Of a DNA stretch of 30,229 nt, positions 1-7,829 are shown piece by piece. The stretch comes from UBA8752 sp964223495 (GTDB lineage: Bacteria; Bacteroidota; Bacteroidia; Flavobacteriales_D; Sanyastnellaceae), in NCBI GenBank assembly GCA_964223495.1, contig CAXQGL010000038.1:1-30229 (forward strand), written 5' to 3'. The notes below the pieces were generated by a model. It ran no database searches. It saw only the letters and a list, made by a program, of their open reading frames with translations, and was not told where the DNA came from. How positions within the stretch are numbered: position 1 is the first letter of the stretch; each line of letters starts with the position of its first letter. Position numbers and translations under genes: made by a program.

Positions 1-1167
1 GTCACAGTCGCCAGCCGGAATGCCGGAACCACCGCACACTCCACAGGCATCAACAGTGGCACAAGCTTCATTGGCTGCATCGTCATAGTTGCAGGCGCTC
101 AGGTCCGTACACTTGTCCACATCATCACAAATGCCATCACCATCGGCATCAGCCGCACAGCTGCCCCCACAGACACCAATAGCATCTGCTTGGTTGCCAT
201 CACAGTCGCAGTCCCCGGCAGGAATATCCGAACAACCACAACCGTAGATGGCTCCTGGCCCTCCACAGATATTGCACTCGTCCAACGACGCGCATGACCC
301 GTCGTCAGCAGTGGCCGTGGCGTCATAATTGCAAGCCGTAGGATCGGTACAACCCAGCACCTCACTGTCGTCACAAACCCCATTGCCATTCACATCAGCA
401 GCACATGATCCGTTGCAAACCCCGAGCGCATCATAGGCCCCTACACAATCATCCACATCGTCACAGATACCGTCTGAATCAGCATCCTCCGCGCAAGACC
501 CATTACAAATTCCGATGGCATCGAAATTCCCTACGCAATCATCCACGTCATCACATATTCCATCTTCATCGACGTCGTCACAAACCAACTCACCTGTAAC
601 CAAAACATCGTCAATCAGACTGTAATCATTCTTTTTTCCTAAGATGCTGTATTTGACCTGAATCCATGATGCACCGCCCAATGCCACGGCTCCGTTCGCA
701 GCCACTGTAAGTTCTCCGATGTCTGAGGTAATACTCATGACACAAGTCGAACTACCGGTTCCGAACGATTGGACGTTACCAGTAACTGAAACCGAAATCG
801 CCGTTGATACATCTATAGTTGCCGAAAGCCATTCGCCAGAATGCTCAGGATTTCCTTGTCCTGAATGAGCATTCAACCATCGAAACTCCAAATCGCCATC
901 ATTTGGTGAATCCCAATCATCCACACCCAACTCCACAATAGGATTGCTGGCCGAGGCCGTCCACGCGCCATCAGAGGCCACAGTAGAGGCACCGGCATCA
1001 TCTTCGAAATCTTCGAAAAAGAGCGTGGTCGTCTGGGAATGGATTTGCTGGGGAGGTCCCAACAGGAGTAAAAAGAAGCCGAAAAAAGCGACAACCCCAC
1101 CAACAGGCACTGTTGGCAAGCCGGGGCAGGCACATTTCTCGACAGAGTGAATTCGGTCCGGTAGCAT
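1..1167 (-). CDS. Secreted Asp/Cys-rich repeat protein (C-terminus off the left edge)
   Basis: The frame is open from the ATG at 1167 to base 1 (389 codons, no stop), so the C-terminus is missing. A hydrophobic stretch at about residues 28-45 (VVAFFGFFLLLLG) ending near QQIHSQ looks like an export signal. The 26 residues before it are unusually long, and a GTG nearer the signal is a possible start. Residues about 55-190 form a beta-rich domain (FFEDFEDD, then GEWLSATIDVS and GGASWIQVKYS) resembling a lectin/jelly-roll fold. From about residue 190 the protein is a run of repeats of about 30 residues with DADSDGICDDVDDCVG cores, plus CTDPTACNYD blocks and CGVCGGSG linkers. These resemble the thrombospondin type-3-like, calcium-binding repeats of Bacteroidota surface proteins. 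Such proteins usually end in a type IX sorting domain, which cannot be seen here. Its specific function is unknown. Confidence 0.8.
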   Translation of the reverse strand, partial: MLPDRIHSVEKCACPGLPTVPVGGVVAFFGFFLLLLGPPQQIHSQTTTLFFEDFEDDAGASTVASDGAWTASASNPIVELGVDDWDSPNDGDLEFRWLNAHSGQGNPEHSGEWLSATIDVSTAISVSVTGNVQSFGTGSSTCVMSITSDIGELTVAANGAVALGGASWIQVKYSILGKKNDYSLIDDVLVTGELVCDDVDEDGICDDVDDCVGNFDAIGICNGSCAEDADSDGICDDVDDCVGAYDALGVCNGSCAADVNGNGVCDDSEVLGCTDPTACNYDATATADDGSCASLDECNICGGPGAIYGCGCSDIPAGDCDCDGNQADAIGVCGGSCAADADGDGICDDVDKCTDLSACNYDDAANEACATVDACGVCGGSGIPAGDCD

Positions 1168-1236
1168 CAAAGCAAGCAATAAGGCCTTGCAATATAGAGC
1201 CGGGGAACTGATAATCAGATAGTTATGTGTCGTTGA

Positions 1237-1258
1237 TAATAAGAATTTCGTCTTATTA
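1237..1258. repeat. Perfect 8-bp inverted repeat, 6-base loop
   Basis: TAATAAGA at 1237-1244 is the exact reverse complement of TCTTATTA at 1251-1258, separated by ATTTCG. It lies 70-91 bases upstream of the secreted repeat protein start. No T-tract follows on either strand, so an operator or mRNA leader structure is more plausible than a terminator. Function is inferred from position only. Confidence 0.45.
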
Positions 1259-1292
1259 CAAGGCGTTATTACACACTTCTGCGCAGATAATG

Positions 1293-1310
1293 ACGAAAAT
1301 CATTTTTCGT
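1293..1310 (-). terminator. Hairpin downstream of the ABC exporter, weak terminator candidate
   Basis: ACGAAAA at 1293-1299 pairs with TTTTCGT at 1304-1310 around a TCAT loop. It lies 82 bases past the exporter stop codon. The stem is mostly A-T and no clean U-tract follows on the minus strand, so termination here is only possible. Confidence 0.3.
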
Positions 1311-1391
1311 TGGGCCGGTGAAATGCAGCGCGCGATAAAAACGATTGCAAAAACAGAACAACAGACTAAAAATCAATAATTTAAATCCGAA

Positions 1392-3164
1392 TTAGATTCC
1401 GAATTGGTCAAACTGCATTTCGAACAGTCTGCGATACTGGCCTGCGCGCTCCATCAGGTCTTCATGGCTACCCTGCTCGGCAATCCGGCCTCCATCCAGC
1501 AGAATGATCCTGTCCGCGTCCCGGATCGTAGACAAACGATGTGCCACCAACACACTTGTTCGGCCCTCCGTCAGTCGTGCAGTGGCTTCCTGGATGAGCC
1601 CCTCGCTCTCGGGGTCGACCGAACTCGTGGCTTCATCCAGCACGAGTACGCCGGGCTGCTGCGCGTAGGCCCTGACAAAGGCGATCAATTGACGCTGTCC
1701 GGTCGAGAGCATCACCCCCCGCTCCTTCACATCATAGTCGAGCGCACCCGGCAGGCGATCAATCATATCCCTCACCCCGACCGCATCCACTGCTTCGTCA
1801 ATCAACTCATTGGAAATCAATGGGTCATACAAGGTGATGTTGTCCTTGAGCGACCCTGTGAACAGAAAGACATCCTGCAACACCACCCCCACCGAATGCC
1901 GCAGGACATCGAGTGGAATGCGACGCAGGTCGTGACCATCAATGGTGATGCTGCCGCGCTGGTACTCATAGAATCGGCACAGCAGGTTGATGATGCTCGA
2001 CTTCCCTGCCCCAGTGGCCCCCACGAATGCCACACATTCCCCTGCGTTGATCTCGAAACTGACCCCCTTCAGCACCCAGTCCTCATCCTGATAGGCAAAC
2101 CAGACATCCTCGAAAACAATGTGCCCCTTCAAATCATGGATGTCGATGGCCGCATCCGCTTCTGGCTCCGGGAGGCGCTCATCCAGGTCGAGAAGGTGGA
2201 ATACCCTGCTCGCATTGACGATGCCCATCTGCAGGACATTGAACCGGTCCGCAAGCTGTCGGATCGGGCGGTAAAGCATGAACACATACAGGATGAACTG
2301 AAGGACGAGGCCCAGCGTCATGCCTCCTTCAGCCACTCCGGCGACCCCAAACCAGAGCAGCAGCGCCACACTCGTCGCGGAGAGCATTTCCACCACGGGA
2401 AAGAAAATGGAGAAAGCCCAGATGGAACGGATGTTCGCCGCGCGATGAGCCGCGTTGAGACCAGCGAATTTCCGTCGTTCGGCCCCTTCCCTTCCAAACG
2501 CCTGAATGATGCCCATGCCGGTCACATGCTCCTGAACGAAGACATTGATCCTGGCGACCTCATTCCGGACACTCACGAACGCCTTCTTGATGGCCTTCTG
2601 GAACACCCTGGTCGCAAGGAGCAGTATTGGAATCGGAAGCAGAATCACCAAGGTCAAGGTCGCATCGACCCACATCATGGCCCCGATGATGACCCCCAAT
2701 TTGAGGAGGTCACCTACGGCATTGAGCAAGCCATTCGAGAACACATCAGCGATGCCATCCACATCACTTATGTGCCTAGTAACCAACTGACCTACAGGTG
2801 TTTGGTCAAAGTACTTCAAGCGAAACTTCAAGACGTGCCGGAACAACTCGGAGCGCAGATCCAGGGTCACACTCTGTGCCACCCAGTTGGCCCAATAGGT
2901 CTGCCAAAACTGGAGCAGCGCCTCCACCAGGATCAAACCCACAACCATCAGGAACACCATCAGGAGTCCATGCCTGTCCCCCACCGCGATGTGATCATCG
3001 AGGGCAATCCGGATGAGGTATGGCCGGACCCAACTCAATCCCGCCAGGACGACCACCATGATGCCTGTCAGGATGAATCGCTCGCGGTAGGGCTCCACCC
3101 GATCCAGAATCCGACGGAGCACCTGGGCATCGAAAATCCGCCCCGTCGTTTCCGGAGCACTCAT
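1392..3164 (-). CDS. ABC exporter, fused membrane and ATPase domains (MsbA/MdlB-like)
   Basis: This is a 590-residue half-transporter that should work as a dimer in the inner membrane, exporting a lipid or drug-like substrate. Membrane helices occupy about residues 25-320. The nucleotide-binding domain follows, with Walker A GATGAGKSS (382-390), Q-loop glutamine 431, signature LSTGQ (486-490, a variant of LSGGQ), Walker B VLVLDE (506-511) and H-loop histidine 542. The LSTGQ form and overall layout recall the MdlB/YheH branch, whose members often pair with a second half-transporter. No second one is in the window, so a homodimer or a distant partner is open. The ATG at 3164 overlaps the truA stop as ATGA, so I chose it over an in-frame start 45 bases upstream inside truA. 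The overlap implies translational coupling with truA. The substrate cannot be named. Confidence 0.9.
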   Translation of the reverse strand: MSAPETTGRIFDAQVLRRILDRVEPYRERFILTGIMVVVLAGLSWVRPYLIRIALDDHIAVGDRHGLLMVFLMVVGLILVEALLQFWQTYWANWVAQSVTLDLRSELFRHVLKFRLKYFDQTPVGQLVTRHISDVDGIADVFSNGLLNAVGDLLKLGVIIGAMMWVDATLTLVILLPIPILLLATRVFQKAIKKAFVSVRNEVARINVFVQEHVTGMGIIQAFGREGAERRKFAGLNAAHRAANIRSIWAFSIFFPVVEMLSATSVALLLWFGVAGVAEGGMTLGLVLQFILYVFMLYRPIRQLADRFNVLQMGIVNASRVFHLLDLDERLPEPEADAAIDIHDLKGHIVFEDVWFAYQDEDWVLKGVSFEINAGECVAFVGATGAGKSSIINLLCRFYEYQRGSITIDGHDLRRIPLDVLRHSVGVVLQDVFLFTGSLKDNITLYDPLISNELIDEAVDAVGVRDMIDRLPGALDYDVKERGVMLSTGQRQLIAFVRAYAQQPGVLVLDEATSSVDPESEGLIQEATARLTEGRTSVLVAHRLSTIRDADRIILLDGGRIAEQGSHEDLMERAGQYRRLFEMQFDQFGI

Positions 3165-3919
3165 GCGGTCAAGAATGGATAGGCCACACGCGAAAGGTAC
3201 AGTCCGCATGCCGGGGCAGAGGCTCCTGCCCGATTCCGGTCACAAGCCGCCACGATCTCCCTGACTTCTTCAGCTTCCATGCGGCCACGGCCCACCTCGA
3301 GCAAGGTTCCGACCACGGCCCTGACCATGTTTCTCAGGAACCGATCGGCTGCGATATCGAATTGGATGGCATGGGCACCATTCCGGATCCACTCGGCCTT
3401 GCGCACGTCGCACAAGGTGGTCTTCTGGCCCCCACCCGCCTTGCAGAACGTCGCGAAATCACCCTTGAAGAGGAGGTGACGGGCAGCCGCATTCATGGCT
3501 TTCACATCCAAGTCCTGATACACCCGCGCACTCCGCCCCTCCGCAAAAGGATCCTTGCGCATGTGCACGTGGTAGGTGTATGCCCGTTCGGTCGCGTCAA
3601 AACGCGCATGACTGCCCTCCTCCACCTCGAAAATGCGACGGACTCCAATGTCCGGCGGGAGCATTCCATTCAGCTTCCATGCCGCTTGTTCCCAATTGGA
3701 AAAGCGGGGCCCGAACTCGCCGGACCAATCAAAGTGGGCGTAGAATGCGACGGCATGCACCCCCGTATCCGTACGACCACAGCCCACGACGGCCGTGGGT
3801 TGCCCCAGAAGTTCGGACAACCGCTCCTCCAGCACCTGCTGGACGGAAATGGATTGGGGCTGACGCTGCCAACCGTGGTATGCCGTGCCCTCGTAGGCCA
3901 GATCGATGAAACAGCGCAC
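3161..3919 (-). CDS. truA: tRNA pseudouridine synthase A
   Basis: TruA converts uridines 38-40 of the tRNA anticodon arm to pseudouridine in the cytoplasm. The N-terminus (RCFIDLAYEGTAYHGWQRQ), the catalytic aspartate in GRTDTGVHA (Asp51) and the RFLRNMVRAVVGTLLEVG block near residues 205-222 are all family hallmarks. The frame stays open upstream to a GTG at 3976 inside the preceding gene. The GTG at 3919 gives an N-terminus matching the family exactly and leaves a 19-base gap after the upstream stop, so I prefer it (252 residues). There is no ATG choice. The gene sits between the SPT-like enzyme and the ABC exporter in one operon, and its stop overlaps the exporter start. Confidence 0.93.
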   Translation of the reverse strand: MRCFIDLAYEGTAYHGWQRQPQSISVQQVLEERLSELLGQPTAVVGCGRTDTGVHAVAFYAHFDWSGEFGPRFSNWEQAAWKLNGMLPPDIGVRRIFEVEEGSHARFDATERAYTYHVHMRKDPFAEGRSARVYQDLDVKAMNAAARHLLFKGDFATFCKAGGGQKTTLCDVRKAEWIRNGAHAIQFDIAADRFLRNMVRAVVGTLLEVGRGRMEAEEVREIVAACDRNRAGASAPACGLYLSRVAYPFLTA

Positions 3920-3938
3920 TGGCCCCGCAATCAGCGCA

Positions 3939-5183
3939 TCAGGCCCAGTTGACAATGCCCTCGTGCTGGTATTCACCAGCGGCCAACCTCTCCTTCATCT
4001 TCTTGAACGTATCGATCGTGTACTGCACATCCTCCAGCGTATGGACCGCCGTAGGAATGAGGCGCAGCATGATGACATCCTTGGGCACTACCGGATAAAC
4101 GACGATGGAGCAGAAGATGCCGTGGTTCTCACGCAGATCCAACGTCAGATTCGTGGCCTCGCCGAGCCCGCCCTGCAGGAACACCGGAGTCACGCAGCTG
4201 TTCGTATTGCCGATGTTGAATCCAGCCTCCCTCAATCCGGATTGGAGCGCAGAAGCTACGGTCCAGAGACGCTCCTTGTGCTCGGGCTGGGTCGTCATCA
4301 TCTCCAGGCGCTTGATCGCCCCGATCACGATGGGCATCGGCAGGGACTTGGCAAACGTCTGCGAACGCATGTTGTACCGCAGGAAATCCACCACGTCCTT
4401 GGGCCCTGCCACAAAGGCACCCACGGTGGCCATCGCCTTGGCGAACGTGCCGAAGTACACATCGATTTCATCGTGGCATCCCTGCTCGTCACCTGCACCG
4501 CGGCCACTTTCACCCACGGTTCCAAACCCATGGGCATCATCCACGAACAGGCGGAAACCGTACTTCTTCTTGTAGCTGACGATTTCCTTGAGCTTGCCCT
4601 GGTCTCCCGCCATACCGAAGACACCCTCGGTCACCACCAGGATGCCGCCACCGGTCTGTTCGGTGAGTACACGCGCCCTTTCCAGCTGCTTTTCAAAGCT
4701 CTCCATATCGTTGTGTGTGAACACAAAGCGCTTCCCCTGATGAAGTCTTACTCCATCAATCATGCACGCATGGCTCTCGCTGTCGTAGACGATGACATCG
4801 TGGCGGTTGACCAAAGCCTCGATGGCGCTTTGGCATCCCTGGTAACCGTAGTTCAGCAGGAATGCATCCTCCTTCTGCATGAACTCGGCAAGCTGGTGCT
4901 CCAACTGCTCGTGGTGACTGGTCTGGCCACTCATCATGCGGGCGCCCATCGGGTAACCCATCCCCCACTCCTTGGCGGCCTCGGCGTCCACGGCCCGGAC
5001 CTCCGGGTGGTTGGCCAACCCGAGATAGTTGTTGATGCTCCATACGAGCACCTCCTTGCCCCGGAACATCATCCGGTTGGATATGTCGCCCTCAAGTTTG
5101 GGGAACGTGAAGTAGCCATGCGTGTCCTTGGCGTGCTGGCCAAGTGGTCCGCGGTCATTGCGGATACGGTCGAAAATGTCCAA
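3939..5183 (-). CDS. Serine palmitoyltransferase-like PLP enzyme (alpha-oxoamine synthase family)
   Basis: Members of this fold-type I PLP family condense an amino acid with an acyl-CoA. The close Bacteroidota form is usually called an SPT-like or KBL-like aminotransferase and may start sphingolipid synthesis. Seen in the sequence: SINNYLGLANHPEV, PMGARMMSGQTSHHEQLE, the PLP-contacting DDAHGFGTVGESGRG (Asp215/216, His218) and the Schiff-base lysine in FGTFAKAMA (Lys249). The start is uncertain. In-frame ATGs at 5270 and 5246 would add 29 or 21 residues. I chose the TTG at 5183 because it gives MDIFDRIRNDRGPLG, where relatives begin (414 residues), and because a promoter-like TACCTTCG lies at 5216-5223 inside the longer version. 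This is the first gene of the operon with truA and the exporter. The amino-acid and acyl substrates cannot be read from sequence. Confidence 0.88.
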   Translation of the reverse strand: MDIFDRIRNDRGPLGQHAKDTHGYFTFPKLEGDISNRMMFRGKEVLVWSINNYLGLANHPEVRAVDAEAAKEWGMGYPMGARMMSGQTSHHEQLEHQLAEFMQKEDAFLLNYGYQGCQSAIEALVNRHDVIVYDSESHACMIDGVRLHQGKRFVFTHNDMESFEKQLERARVLTEQTGGGILVVTEGVFGMAGDQGKLKEIVSYKKKYGFRLFVDDAHGFGTVGESGRGAGDEQGCHDEIDVYFGTFAKAMATVGAFVAGPKDVVDFLRYNMRSQTFAKSLPMPIVIGAIKRLEMMTTQPEHKERLWTVASALQSGLREAGFNIGNTNSCVTPVFLQGGLGEATNLTLDLRENHGIFCSIVVYPVVPKDVIMLRLIPTAVHTLEDVQYTIDTFKKMKERLAAGEYQHEGIVNWA

Positions 5184-5311
5184 AACGGTTGTGTTTTGCT
5201 TATAAATCGAAGCGGCGAAGGTACTGAAGCTTAGCGTGAACCGCATCCAATGTGAAACAAGTGTTGGCATATCACATCCCGATGCGGCGTGCGGGGGCGA
5301 TGCCTACCCGC

Positions 5312-5319
5312 TATTTTCG
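5312..5319 (+). promoter_or_regulatory. Possible -7 element just upstream of bamD
   Basis: TATTTTCG differs by one base from the Bacteroidota -7 consensus TAnnTTTG and ends five bases before the bamD ATG. A promoter here would give an almost leaderless mRNA. No TTTG was found at the usual -33 distance, so support is weak. A similar sequence precedes the gene at 15312. Confidence 0.25.
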
Positions 5320-5324
5320 CCGCC

Positions 5325-6143
5325 ATGAGCGGCCGTTCATACTGGAGTCTGATCACCCTGACCGTTGTCCTGATGGGCATTGCAGGGTGCGGTGATTACC
5401 AGAAGGTGCTGAAGAGCACGGATCCGGAATTCAAATGGGAGAAGGCCCAGGAGTACTTTGCCGACCAGCGGTGCATCCAGTCCCTTCCCTTGCTTCAGGA
5501 GCTGATCGGCCTGTTCCGCGGCACCGAACGGATGGAGGACGTGTATTTCATGTATGCCGAAGCCCACCTCTGCGTGGAGGATTGGTACATGGGGCGCTAC
5601 ACGATGCGGAATTTCGCGAAGACCTTTCCGACTTCTGAAAGAACGGAAGAGGCTGAATTCCAGGCCGCTTTGTGCAGCTACAGGCTTTCACCGGGCCCTG
5701 AATTGGACCAGAGTGAGACCCGTGCCGCCATGGACGAACTGCAACTGTTTCTTGACCGTTACCCGACCACAGGGTTGAAGGACAGCTGCAACAGCATGAT
5801 CGCCAAACTCCGCGACAAGTTGGAAGTCAAGGCCTGGAACAGCGCCAAATTGTATTTCACCACAGGCAAATACCAGAGCGCCTCCCGGGCACTGCAGCAT
5901 TTCATGGACGATTGGCCCATCAGCCGCTTCGCCGAGGAAGCCCAATTCCTCGTCCTCAAAAGCCAATTCATGTACGCCGAGCAAAGCACGGCGCGGCGGC
6001 AGGCCGAGCGTTATGCGGATGCCATTGAATCCTACTTTACCTTTGCGGCCCGCTTTCCTGAAAGTGCCCTTCTGCGCGATGCCGAGCAATTCCACCGGAA
6101 AAGCCGCTCCGGGTTGGACAGGGCCTCACAGGAAGAACGATAG
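5325..6143 (+). CDS. bamD: Outer membrane assembly lipoprotein BamD
   Basis: BamD is a tetratricopeptide lipoprotein of the Bam complex, which inserts beta-barrel proteins into the outer membrane. The ATG at 5325 gives a typical lipoprotein signal: hydrophobic LITLTVVLMG followed by the lipobox IAGC, so Cys22 is the lipidated residue. The 250-residue mature part is made of helical repeats (KWEKAQEYF, LLQELIGLFRG, YTMRNFAKTFPTSERTEEAE, KYQSASRALQHFMDDWP), as expected for the YfiO/BamD family. A GTG-initiated upstream extension (from 5289) would place charged residues before the signal and is unlikely. It is the first gene of the bamD-rpoZ-coaBC-porD-recN operon, with only 13 bases before rpoZ. 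It is divergent from the SPT-like gene. Confidence 0.9.
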   Translation: MSGRSYWSLITLTVVLMGIAGCGDYQKVLKSTDPEFKWEKAQEYFADQRCIQSLPLLQELIGLFRGTERMEDVYFMYAEAHLCVEDWYMGRYTMRNFAKTFPTSERTEEAEFQAALCSYRLSPGPELDQSETRAAMDELQLFLDRYPTTGLKDSCNSMIAKLRDKLEVKAWNSAKLYFTTGKYQSASRALQHFMDDWPISRFAEEAQFLVLKSQFMYAEQSTARRQAERYADAIESYFTFAARFPESALLRDAEQFHRKSRSGLDRASQEER

Positions 6144-6156
6144 TCGCCCAGCAAGA

Positions 6157-6570
6157 ATGAGTGCCAGCAAGACCCCCCCTGCCGCCCGGAACACCCAGAC
6201 CCGGGACACCCATGCCATCGACCAGCAGGTCAACGGCAACCTGTTCGAAGCCATTGTCGTCCTCGCCAAGCGCAGCGCGCAATTGGGACAGGAAATCAAA
6301 GAGGAGCTGAATTCCAAGCTGGAAGAGTTCATCACGGTGTCGGACAGCCTCGAAGAAGTGTTCGAGAACCGCGAGCAGATCGAAATCTCCAAGCACTACG
6401 AGCGCCAGCCCAAACCACACTCCGTGGCCATCAAGGAACTCGAGGAGGGCAAGGTCTATTTCCGCATGCCTACCGAGGAGGAGCTTGCAGCGGAAGCTGC
6501 CCGTCAGGAGGAAATCCGCCGGGAACGCGAAGAGCGCCGCAACCGCCGCTTCCAGCAGCGCGAAAACTGA
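6157..6570 (+). CDS. rpoZ: RNA polymerase omega subunit
   Basis: Omega is the small RNA polymerase subunit that helps fold and hold beta-prime. The 137-residue product has the omega core: NLFEAIVVLAKRSAQLG (residues about 29-45), matching the family's RF-x-LV-x-xAA-x-RARQ segment, and later SVAIKELEEGKVYFR, matching the I-x-A-x-xEIEEG segment. A longer-than-usual middle insert (EELNSKLEEFITVSDSLEEVFENRE in part) and a charged Arg/Glu-rich C-terminal helix are typical of the Bacteroidota form. I chose the ATG at 6157, because the frame upstream of it overlaps bamD. Its place directly before coaBC matches many bacteria. The stop is seven bases before coaBC. Confidence 0.88.
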   Translation: MSASKTPPAARNTQTRDTHAIDQQVNGNLFEAIVVLAKRSAQLGQEIKEELNSKLEEFITVSDSLEEVFENREQIEISKHYERQPKPHSVAIKELEEGKVYFRMPTEEELAAEAARQEEIRREREERRNRRFQQREN

Positions 6571-6577
6571 TTCCCGC

Positions 6578-7825
6578 ATGGGATGCCTCTCGGGCCGCCG
6601 CATTGTCCTGGGCGTCACCGGGAGCATCGCAGCATACAAATCAGCCCATGTCGTTCGCGAACTGGTCAAGGCCGGAGCGGACGTGCGCGTGTTGATGACA
6701 CCGGGAGCACGCGAGTTCATCACCCCGCTCACCCTCGGCACACTCAGTGGCCACCCCGTTCACAGCGAGCTGACCGAAAACCGGGATGCGGGCACCTGGA
6801 CCGACCATGTCGAACTCGGCTTGTGGGGAGATGTGGTCCTTGTCGCCCCGGTGACAGCGCACACGATGGCGGGCATGGTGGAAGGCCGTGGGGACAACCT
6901 CTTGCTGACCGTACTCCTGAGCGCCAAGTGCCCCGTGGTGATCGCACCGGCCATGGACCGCGACATGTTCACACACGCCGCCACCACAGCCAACATGGAG
7001 ACCTTGCGCAGCAGGGGCGTCCACATCATCGACCCCGACACGGGCGAATTGGCCAGCGGACTTTCGGGCAAGGGCCGAATGGCGGAACCGGAACGCATCC
7101 GTGAGGAATTGGACGGCTGGTTCGAACGCCGCATGCCACTCAAGGGCTTCCACGCGCTGATCACTTCGGGACCGACCCACGAGCCCATTGATGCCGTGCG
7201 TTTCATCGGGAATCGATCTTCGGGGCACCAGGGCTCCGCCATCGCGCTGGAATTGGCCAGGCGCGGCATGACCGTGGACTTCATCAGCGGTCCATCCCGG
7301 TTCGGGACAGACCATGCCGGCATCCGGAGGGTGGATGTGGAAACGGCATTGGACATGCAGGAAGCCGCACGGAGGGCCATGGAAACCCGCGCGCCCAATG
7401 TGATCATCGGCACCGCCGCCGTGGCCGATTTCCGACCGGCATCACCGCGCGAGGGCAAGGCCTCCAAGGAGTCGCTTCCAGACAGCCTCGCCCTGGTGCG
7501 CAATCCGGATATCCTCGCTGACCTCAATGACCGCGCACCGGCGGACTGCTTCAAGGTGGGGTTCGCACTGGCCCATGGCGACGGAAAGGAGGCCGCCCTG
7601 CGCAAATTGACCTCCAAACAATGCGATATGGTCGTCCTGAATTCCATCAGCGACAAAGGCGCGGGATTCGAACACACGACAAACCGGGTGGACTTCGTTC
7701 ATGGACCGGACAGGATTGATAGTTTTGAATTGAAGACGAAGGAAGCGGTCGCGGCAGATCTGGCCGATGTCGTGCAGAACAGGCTCACATCGCGCGCGCG
7801 CCCTACCCCACGTCAGGATGATTGA
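6578..7825 (+). CDS. coaBC: Bifunctional phosphopantothenoylcysteine synthetase/decarboxylase
   Basis: CoaBC makes 4'-phosphopantetheine for coenzyme A by joining phosphopantothenate to cysteine (CoaB) and then decarboxylating the product with FMN (CoaC). The product is 415 residues. The N-terminal flavoprotein half has GVTGSIAAYKS (12-22) and the catalytic histidine 77 in TDHVELG. The C-terminal synthetase half has TSGPTHEPIDAVRFIGNRSSG (about 196-216) and GTAAVADFRP. In the decarboxylase half, the asparagine of the PxMN motif (E. coli Asn125) is Asp127 in APAMDRDM, and the catalytic cysteine (E. coli Cys158) is Ser160 in ELASGLSGKGRM. The segment is otherwise well conserved. I recall similar substitutions in other Bacteroidota but cannot verify it here. 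The gene follows rpoZ by seven bases. Confidence 0.93.
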   Translation: MGCLSGRRIVLGVTGSIAAYKSAHVVRELVKAGADVRVLMTPGAREFITPLTLGTLSGHPVHSELTENRDAGTWTDHVELGLWGDVVLVAPVTAHTMAGMVEGRGDNLLLTVLLSAKCPVVIAPAMDRDMFTHAATTANMETLRSRGVHIIDPDTGELASGLSGKGRMAEPERIREELDGWFERRMPLKGFHALITSGPTHEPIDAVRFIGNRSSGHQGSAIALELARRGMTVDFISGPSRFGTDHAGIRRVDVETALDMQEAARRAMETRAPNVIIGTAAVADFRPASPREGKASKESLPDSLALVRNPDILADLNDRAPADCFKVGFALAHGDGKEAALRKLTSKQCDMVVLNSISDKGAGFEHTTNRVDFVHGPDRIDSFELKTKEAVAADLADVVQNRLTSRARPTPRQDD

Positions 7826-7829
7826 CCCC

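Larger units (their letters stand above)
1168..1391. other. AT-rich intergenic region with two hairpins
   Basis: This 224-base gap lies between the ABC exporter and the secreted repeat protein, both on the minus strand. It is clearly richer in A and T than its surroundings. It holds two perfect inverted repeats, listed separately, and no credible open frame. On the minus strand a TATATTGC sequence lies about 21 bases before the ATG at 1167. It is a poor match to the Bacteroidota -7 element (TAnnTTTG). The region probably contains the end of the exporter transcript and the promoter of the repeat protein. Confidence 0.6.

Noticed and set aside
370..560. Regularly spaced repeats, possible CRISPR
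   Set aside because: The units are imperfect, translate in frame as Asp/Cys repeats and have no unique spacers or cas genes.
1404..3182. Long open frame on the plus strand opposite the ABC exporter
   Set aside because: The minus strand encodes a complete transporter with all ATPase motifs. The plus-strand translation has no recognisable domain and arises from GC-rich codon bias.
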